A stretch of DNA of 42,154 bases from Gammaproteobacteria bacterium (GTDB lineage Bacteria > Pseudomonadota > Gammaproteobacteria > Pseudomonadales > Oleiphilaceae): contig JAUIAZ010000003.1 in the NCBI GenBank assembly GCA_030427465.1, positions 1 through 42,154 of the forward strand, in the 5' to 3' direction. The notes under the pieces were generated by a model. The model was not told where the DNA came from. It made no database searches and saw only the letters and a list, made by a program, of their open reading frames with translations. The position numbers and the translations under genes were made by a program. Shown piece after piece: positions 35,851 to 42,154 of the stretch; the first letter of the stretch is position 1; each line of letters starts with the position of its first letter.

Positions 35851-37650
35851 ATGTTGAAAAAGGCGCTCATTCCGCTCTCCATTGGCCTTTCATTGAACCT
35901 CGGCAGTGGCCTGAGCTTCGGGGCTGAACCCGGTTTTGGGCCAGCACCGGGAGCCGCTGGCGGTATCCGCTCCGACTTTTCCGGAGAATCTGCTGTCAAT
36001 CGGCGCCCCGAATTCGAGCCTGGCTTTGAAGAACCGCGTTTTATTCCCAAGGTGCTCCCGGATCTGAAAGACCTGCCGGAACAGACGGCGGAGGAAGCGC
36101 CTCCCACAGGGCCTACCGTCACACTTGAAACCATTGTGCTACAAGGCTCAACGGTTCTGAGGCCTGAGGAGGTGGAAGCCACCATTCAGCCTTACCTGAA
36201 TAAAGCGCTGAGCCCGGAAGACCTCCAGTCGCTAAGACGCGAACTGACCTTGCTGTACCTGTCCAAAGGCTACGTTAACTCTGGCGTCATTTTGCCCGAC
36301 CAGATTCTGCAGAACGGAACTCTGATCTACCAGGCCATTGAAGGACGGCTGACGGCTATTGAGGTGCAGGGCAACGAGCATCTGTCCAGCGATTATGTGG
36401 CCGGTCAGGTCCGTACCGAGATCGCAGACCCTCTGACCCTGCTCTCCGTGCAGCAGGGTATCCGCAAGCTGGAGAGCGACCCACTGGTTGAGCGTATCAA
36501 TGGACAACTGATTCCTGGCAGAAGACCGGGCGAAGCCCGTCTTGACCTGACCCTGGAAGAACGCGAGCCCCTATCCCTCAGATTCCAGCTCGACAATCAC
36601 AAGTCACCCGCGGTCGGTGCTGAGCAGGCTTCCGTCACACTGCAACACCTGAACCTGACCGGCATGCGCGACCAGTTGATTGCCCAGGCGGCAGTGACCG
36701 AAGGACTCAGAACCGGCTATCTGGCCTACCGGCTGCCGCTGCTGAGTCATCGTGCGCACCTGGGGCTGTACTATGCCCGTGATGACTCTGAAGTGATTGA
36801 AGAGCCCTTCGACCGGCTCGATATTGAAGGGGAAAGTGAAAACTGGGGCCTGTCTTTTGATTACCGCTTGCGGGACCGCCTGAGCCACCAGCTCACGGCC
36901 TTCATCGGCATCGACCATGCCGCCAGCGAGACTGAACTGGACGGCCGACCCTTTTCATTTTCTTCCGGTGCCCGCCGTGGCGAAAGTGTTTCGGACAGTG
37001 TGCACATCGGCCTCGAAAGCATTCATCGCTGGACCAATCAGATCCTCGCCATTCGGGTGTCCGCCCGCAAAGGGGTCGACATCTGGGATGCGACACGGAT
37101 TCCCGGCAATGCACCGACCCGACAACCAGACACCGGCGAAGAAATCCCCGAGAGTGATTTTCTGGTCTGGCTCACACAACTGCAGTTTGTGCAACGACTC
37201 GACCTGTTCAACAGTCAGGTTGTGATCAACGCCACTCGTCAGGACGCCATGGACCCTTTGCTGTCTGTTGATAAATTTGCCATCGGCGGAGCCGCTACCG
37301 TTCGCGGCTTCCGCGAGAATGCACTGGTGCGGGATAACGGGATGGTGGTCAATCTGGAATGGCGAGTACCGCTGTTACAGCAATCTGCCGACTACCGCGA
37401 CTGGAACCTGCGCCTGATTCCGTTTTTCGACTATGGCCGCAGCTGGGATGAAGACAGCAAGCTCAGCACCCATGAAGGCGCCAAGCTCACCAGTATCGGT
37501 CTGGGGCTGACCGCCACGCCTTTACCCAACCTGAACACGGAAATTTTCTACGGCCACACGCTGGAAGACGACGATTACGAAACCGGGCAGGATTGGGACC
37601 TTCAGGATGAAGGCATTCACTTTGCGCTGTCCTATACCTGGGTACCGTAG
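35851..37650 (+). CDS. ShlB/FhaC/HecB-family outer-membrane TpsB transporter
   Basis: POTRA (LETIVLQGSTVLRPEEVEATIQPYLNKALSPEDLQSLRRELTLLYLSKGYVNSG...), FAIGGAATVRGFRENALVRDNG, C-terminal aromatic beta strand. Confidence 0.94.
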   Translation: MLKKALIPLSIGLSLNLGSGLSFGAEPGFGPAPGAAGGIRSDFSGESAVNRRPEFEPGFEEPRFIPKVLPDLKDLPEQTAEEAPPTGPTVTLETIVLQGSTVLRPEEVEATIQPYLNKALSPEDLQSLRRELTLLYLSKGYVNSGVILPDQILQNGTLIYQAIEGRLTAIEVQGNEHLSSDYVAGQVRTEIADPLTLLSVQQGIRKLESDPLVERINGQLIPGRRPGEARLDLTLEEREPLSLRFQLDNHKSPAVGAEQASVTLQHLNLTGMRDQLIAQAAVTEGLRTGYLAYRLPLLSHRAHLGLYYARDDSEVIEEPFDRLDIEGESENWGLSFDYRLRDRLSHQLTAFIGIDHAASETELDGRPFSFSSGARRGESVSDSVHIGLESIHRWTNQILAIRVSARKGVDIWDATRIPGNAPTRQPDTGEEIPESDFLVWLTQLQFVQRLDLFNSQVVINATRQDAMDPLLSVDKFAIGGAATVRGFRENALVRDNGMVVNLEWRVPLLQQSADYRDWNLRLIPFFDYGRSWDEDSKLSTHEGAKLTSIGLGLTATPLPNLNTEIFYGHTLEDDDYETGQDWDLQDEGIHFALSYTWVP

Positions 37651-37666
37651 CTCACCAGCCAACCGC

Positions 37667-38614
37667 TTACAGCGTAAGCCACAGGACGGTGGCAAACAGC
37701 GCCAGCAGCAGCGTGCCCAACAGAGCGCCCCAAAGGAAGTCTCTCGCGCCTGCTTTTTTCAAAGCGTGCCCCGAATCGGTATTCGCCCCTACCGTCAATT
37801 TCTTTTCCACCGGCAGGAACTGCCTTTGCTTTCGGTCATAACGCTCAACCACGCGATCCCACCGTCTCCCAGCAGCGGTCTCGGCAGATGAACTTCCCAG
37901 ACGAACGCAGATACAGGTTGCGTTATCCCTTGTACCTGCACTGACAACAGACCGGACCAGCGCTTCGGCGAGTGTCTGTGCAGATGATGTGTGACTGAGC
38001 AGCACGGACAGCATCGTCTCCCCATCCAGAATATCCGAAACCCCATCTGAGCAGATGATCAACGTCTCCCGGCCTGTCAGGTAACCCTGGTTGAGCGAAA
38101 CCCGGGGCTCCCCGTCTGCCATGCCAATTGCCTGATTCAGAATGTGTCTTTCGGGGTGCTGTTGCAGCTCAGCATGGCTCAGGCGGCCCTCACGATACAG
38201 GGTACGAACGTGCGTATGATCTTCTGTAAGCAGCCAGAGGCTATCGGGCGAGGCCAGATAGGCGCGGCTATCGCCAACCCAGGCCAGACATATCTTCAAT
38301 TCCTCTTCTTTAGCGAGGCACTGCACCGCGACGACGGTACTGGCCATGTTGTTGTGTTGATCCAGAGAGCTCTGACGAACCGTTTGATGCGCGGCTTCGA
38401 TGCTTCGAGTCAGAGACTCCCCCGCCAGCACCCGCTGATTCACAATCTGGCAAGTGAGTTCAGCCGCGACTTCTCCAGACTGATGGCCTCCGACACCGTC
38501 AGCCAGCACAAACAGCCCCTGGCTTTCATTGAGCAAAAAGGCATCCTGATTACTGGGGCGAGTCCCCGGGTGGCTGAAACCACCCACATCCCATGACCTG
38601 ATTGACTGACTCAT
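37667..38614 (-). CDS. PP2C-family Ser/Thr protein phosphatase
   Basis: NQDAFLL, LFVLADGVGGHQSGEVAAEL, LAWVGDSRAYL, LIICSDGVSDIL, GTRDNATCICVRL; C-terminal TM. Confidence 0.94.
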   Translation of the reverse strand: MSQSIRSWDVGGFSHPGTRPSNQDAFLLNESQGLFVLADGVGGHQSGEVAAELTCQIVNQRVLAGESLTRSIEAAHQTVRQSSLDQHNNMASTVVAVQCLAKEEELKICLAWVGDSRAYLASPDSLWLLTEDHTHVRTLYREGRLSHAELQQHPERHILNQAIGMADGEPRVSLNQGYLTGRETLIICSDGVSDILDGETMLSVLLSHTSSAQTLAEALVRSVVSAGTRDNATCICVRLGSSSAETAAGRRWDRVVERYDRKQRQFLPVEKKLTVGANTDSGHALKKAGARDFLWGALLGTLLLALFATVLWLTL

Positions 38615-38662
38615 GACTCGCCCCTGCCTGCTGTGCTTACCTGAACTGTGCCGCCACCTGGT

Positions 38663-39715
38663 TTACCAGACCGGGTCCAGCTCTACCCATTCCCCATCGT
38701 TCATCCCGGCATCGGTGCGGGGATCATAGAGCACATCGTCTGTGCCCAGATAGCTACCATCGCTGTTAAGCCAGTGCTTGTTGGTATAAGACTCCACTTC
38801 ATAGTGCTGACCGCTATCCGGGTTCACCAGAACCTGGCGCTCATGAATGCTGTCAACGGAACGCGAATGCCCCACATCGTTCATCTGCTGTCTTCTCTGA
38901 AAGCTGGCATGCGACTGATCCAGCAGGTCACTGTTGCTCTGCCCGATTGCCCGCGCGTTGCGCCCTGCTGATTCGATGGCGGCCATGCGCGAGCGATGCT
39001 GCTGGTGGCTGGCTTGCGCCCGTTGAGCATCCATGCGGTTCTTGGTGGCAAGCCATTGCTCGTTCACTTCGTAGTTCGACAAACCATAGAGCCAGTCCTT
39101 CTTATGCTCCTCAAAAGAATCCGCTGGCGACTCCAGATTCTGAATCTGCAAAGTCCAGTATGACGAATAGCTGCCGTAGGCGATGCTGATAGTTGCCACT
39201 GTCAGCACATGGGTCTGATCGTCTGACACCCACTCAATGCCGTAAGAACGTGTCTCTCTCTGAATCGGCACCAGTGAATACAGACGCGTGAGGAAGTGAT
39301 GCATCGGGGCGGCCACTTCCGGCAATTCATACTGCTTCACCAGGCGGCTGCCATACTCTTTTGCCGCTGGCTTCAGCATGGTTTCAATGATCTCATTGAT
39401 TGACATCGGGGGGCGCACCGTGTGCCCCTGCGCCTGCATCATCTGGTTCATTTCCGGGTTTTGGCTGAAGGGGTAGTAACCACTGGAAGTCTGCGATAAT
39501 TTCATCCCCCTAGGGCCGATGAAAGCGTATTCGGAACCGGCCTTCTGCCGCTCCCAGCTGGATGGCAGAGGCATACGGCTGCTGACAACGCCCAACTGCG
39601 CATCCTTTTCTTCTACCATGGTTAATGATTTTGCCTGCAAGGAAGGCGCGATTGTCAGAGCCAGAACAAGGGCGGCAAAGATGCCGCCAATCAGATAAGT
39701 GTGTGTGCGGGTCAT
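38663..39715 (-). CDS. Secreted protein of unknown function
   Basis: ORF start likely 39715 (MTRTHTYLIGGIFAALVLALTIAPSLQAKS signal peptide); 350-aa reading. Confidence 0.82.
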   Translation of the reverse strand: MTRTHTYLIGGIFAALVLALTIAPSLQAKSLTMVEEKDAQLGVVSSRMPLPSSWERQKAGSEYAFIGPRGMKLSQTSSGYYPFSQNPEMNQMMQAQGHTVRPPMSINEIIETMLKPAAKEYGSRLVKQYELPEVAAPMHHFLTRLYSLVPIQRETRSYGIEWVSDDQTHVLTVATISIAYGSYSSYWTLQIQNLESPADSFEEHKKDWLYGLSNYEVNEQWLATKNRMDAQRAQASHQQHRSRMAAIESAGRNARAIGQSNSDLLDQSHASFQRRQQMNDVGHSRSVDSIHERQVLVNPDSGQHYEVESYTNKHWLNSDGSYLGTDDVLYDPRTDAGMNDGEWVELDPVW

Positions 39716-39750
39716 GGGATGATTTCTCCTTATCGGTTTCAGGCACTCAA

Positions 39751-39966
39751 TCAAGAGCGCAGGTAGTCAAGGAAAGACTGATTCATCTGATCGTAGATCA
39801 GACCAGTAGATGCCCAGGATGACTGCAGACTGTAAGCAAAAGGATTGGAGAAATAGCTGACAACCGGGCGATACAACCAGTGATAGAAACCGCCTTGCAG
39901 GTTCGCAAGTTCTTCGTTCGCCAGAGTTTCCGTGTGCTCGAGATCGGTCAGAGTAATAGTGGCCAT
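39751..39966 (-). CDS. Double-glycine-leader small peptide B (71 aa)
   Basis: MATITLTDLEHTETLANEELANLQGG|FYHWLYRPVVSYFSNPFAYSLQSSWASTGLIYDQMNQSFLDYLRS; RBS AGGAGAAACATC-ATG; paralog of peptide A. Confidence 0.87.
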   Translation of the reverse strand: MATITLTDLEHTETLANEELANLQGGFYHWLYRPVVSYFSNPFAYSLQSSWASTGLIYDQMNQSFLDYLRS

Positions 39967-40386
39967 GATGTTTCTCCTGTCTGTTTCAATGTCAGTTTGT
40001 TTTAGCCGGCAGCCTCAGTGGCTGCGCTTACTGGGTATGTAGCGAGGTTGATGCCAACTCTGCCAAGCTCTTGCGATAAATTTTTATCTAATTGTTTTGT
40101 ATTGATTTTATTTCGAATCGGTTGCCAACGGCATCAGCTAACCGGGAATAAGCGGTGAAATTTATGTTGCCAAGTAACAAACCAATTCCTTTTCAGTTGT
40201 TTTATCCGCAACTTTTCGATAAGACGTGTTGAGCTTGATAGACCCCCTCCCGAAAGGCGGCAGCGGTTCAGGCAAGAGGTATCAGACAGAAAATGTCAGT
40301 GTTATGCTCAGGGTCGCTTCATTCGATCAGCCAGCCCAAAACCAGATAGTCCAAAACCTTACAATCTATAAAAAGATACGAGCATC

Positions 40387-41640
40387 ATGGATATAGCCGA
40401 ACAAGAACCGAACAGCGCGACCTACGCTACCCTGAACGATTTGCTCCTCAGTCAATTTACCGCCGTTCGCGGCAGCTCCAATGATCTGTGCCAGCCACTG
40501 GAAACGGAGGACTACGTCGTACAGCCCGTCACGGAAGTCAGCCCCCCTAAATGGCATTTGGCTCATACAAGCTGGTTTTTTGAAGAAGTGATTCTCTCGC
40601 GGTACTTGCCTGGCTATCAGCGTTTTGACCCTCACTTTGGCACTCTCTTCAACTCCTACTACAAATCCGTTGGCAGGCATTGGATACAGGGCGAAAGAGG
40701 TCAGCTATCACGCCCCACGGTCAGCGAGGTTTTCCGATATCGTGCTTATGTAGATCTGCATATGGAGGCGCTGCTACAAGGGCCAGAGATCGAAGAAGAG
40801 CTGAAGCAGTTAATCATACTGGGCCTGCATCACGAACAGCAGCATCAGGAACTGCTCCTGATGGACATCAAGTACATCCTGGCGGTGAATCCGTGCCTGC
40901 CCGTTTATGACAGTCGTGATCTCCCTCGGGCAGAACCCATTGCACCCGAATGGCGGGAATATCCCGGTCGACTTGCCGAGATTGGTCCTAAAGGGGACTC
41001 ATTCTGCTTCGACAATGAAATGCCCAGACATCAGGCACTCCTGAATGATCATGCCATCGCGCTGAATCTGGTCACGAATGGGGAGTATCTGGCATTCATG
41101 GCCGATGGGGGATATCGGCAGCCCAGCCTGTGGCTCAGCGAAGGCTGGGACTGGGTGCTGAAAAACCAGATAGACCGCCCGCTTTACTGGAAAAGTATCG
41201 AGGGGGAAAATCATGAATTTACCTTGCACGGCCTGCAGAAACTCGACCCGAATGCACCCGTATGCCATGTGAGTTATTACGAAGCCGACGCCTTTGCCCG
41301 ATGGCGCCAATGCCGACTGCCCACCGAATTTGAACTGGAGCATTTCCTCCAGGAAAGCCTGCCATCGAAACACAGGCCCTCCCCACTTTACCATCCGCTA
41401 TCTGCCGCAGAGCCCACTGGGCAACTCTGGTGCTGGTCTTCCAGCCATTATTCCCCCTACCCCGGCTTCAAACCCTTCGCTGGCATGGCCGCTGAATACA
41501 ATGGCAAGTTCATGTGCAGTCAGTTTGTCCTGCGAGGTGGATGTGTCGCCACTCCGGCTGGCCACTATCGCCCTAGCTACCGGAACTTCTTCGGCCCCTC
41601 ACAGCGTTGGATGTTTTCGGGAATTCGTCTCGCGAGATAG
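40387..41640 (+). CDS. egtB: Ergothioneine biosynthesis protein EgtB-like (DinB_2 plus FGE-sulfatase domains)
   Basis: WHLAHTSWFFEEVIL, GLHHEQQHQELLLMDIKYIL, VTNGEYLAFMADGGY, C-terminal LRGGCVATPAGHYRPSYRNFFGPSQRWMFSGIRLAR. Confidence 0.9.
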   Translation: MDIAEQEPNSATYATLNDLLLSQFTAVRGSSNDLCQPLETEDYVVQPVTEVSPPKWHLAHTSWFFEEVILSRYLPGYQRFDPHFGTLFNSYYKSVGRHWIQGERGQLSRPTVSEVFRYRAYVDLHMEALLQGPEIEEELKQLIILGLHHEQQHQELLLMDIKYILAVNPCLPVYDSRDLPRAEPIAPEWREYPGRLAEIGPKGDSFCFDNEMPRHQALLNDHAIALNLVTNGEYLAFMADGGYRQPSLWLSEGWDWVLKNQIDRPLYWKSIEGENHEFTLHGLQKLDPNAPVCHVSYYEADAFARWRQCRLPTEFELEHFLQESLPSKHRPSPLYHPLSAAEPTGQLWCWSSSHYSPYPGFKPFAGMAAEYNGKFMCSQFVLRGGCVATPAGHYRPSYRNFFGPSQRWMFSGIRLAR

Positions 41641-42154
41641 TGTTTACCAAGTGCCTATAATCCCCGGAGAGCAGAGGTACTTTTTTCTGGGAGCTGGCTT
41701 CCGCTGCGGTTTGTTAGCGGACCTTATAGGAACCTGAAAATCGACTAAAATATGGGCTGGATAGATCCGGTAGCGGGCGTTAGAGCAATAGAACAGTTTG
41801 GTTTGCAGGATACTGCTGTTATGCGTATTAGCTGCTACTCAATCTGACATCCTAAGATCTTGAGAGTGACCTGATCGTACAATTGCCTGTTCAGGTCAGC
41901 ACCAAAAAAAGTGGCTAGCAAACTTTGAAGCTTGAAGTTTTCGGCTCTTGCTCGGAAAGATTCACCCACCGCACTGAGTAAACTAAAATTAGAAAGTTGA
42001 GAGGTTAAACAATTCACCGATCGATGGTTTGGCGTCAGTAATGGAACTGCCGCACATCTATCGACTTTTATAAGGTGGTTACAAAAGAATCAAGGCGTTT
42101 TGATTTCGAGGACAAATATCTATGCCAGATATCATTGATGAACCAGAGGATTTG

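Noticed and set aside
37665-37679. GCTTAC-AGC-GTAAGC hairpin at the tpsB/PP2C convergent junction
   Set aside because: Short 6-bp stem overlapping the PP2C stop codon with no U-tract; could be chance.
30411-39966. Interpretation of peptides A/B as classical lanthipeptide or class II microcin loci
   Set aside because: No cysteine in the cores, and no lanthionine synthetase, C39 ABC exporter or immunity gene recognised in the window.
41700-41721. Inverted repeat TCCGCT-N10-AGCGGA and nearby GGGCGTTAG/GTTATGC strings suggesting an integron attC site
   Set aside because: Stem is only 6 bp and no matching RYYYAAC inverse core in proper register was found; not enough for attC or a terminator call.
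41835-42017. 60-aa minus-strand ORF
   Set aside because: Short, no motif, no clear ribosome-binding site; not supportable as a gene.

Overview
The window is gammaproteobacterial-type chromosome, densely coded, in three blocks. (1) 1-14.1 kb: the start of an AMP-binding acyl-CoA synthetase, then a urea import and hydrolysis locus. urtABCDE (minus strand) is divergent from ureDABCEFG (plus strand), followed by a small His-rich membrane protein, pdxH and a Frag1-like membrane protein. (2) 14.1-24.7 kb: accessory genes, namely a PAS-domain remnant, a periplasmic solute-binding protein, a lipoprotein with an internally duplicated domain, a penicillin acylase, an esterase-like phytase-family protein, a YdcF/DUF218 protein, a tandem-HAD protein and an ankyrin lipoprotein. 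(3) About 23.7-40 kb: a gene neighbourhood I consider the best candidate for an undescribed system. It holds two paralogous ~70-aa peptides with double-glycine-type leaders and aromatic, Cys-free C-termini. Each is followed on its own strand by envelope or signalling genes: OmpA/TPR, Ser/Thr kinase-Sel1, lipoprotein and a 532-aa secreted protein after one; a 363-aa secreted protein and a PP2C phosphatase after the other. They flank a CHAT protease - TpsA (filamentous-haemagglutinin type) - TpsB two-partner secretion operon. The two peptide genes share ribosome-binding sites and an AT-rich upstream element. The window ends with egtB and an AT-richer tail with no convincing gene. No rRNA, tRNA, CRISPR array or complete transposon was recognised. 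All product names come from reading motifs in the translations; no database search was run.
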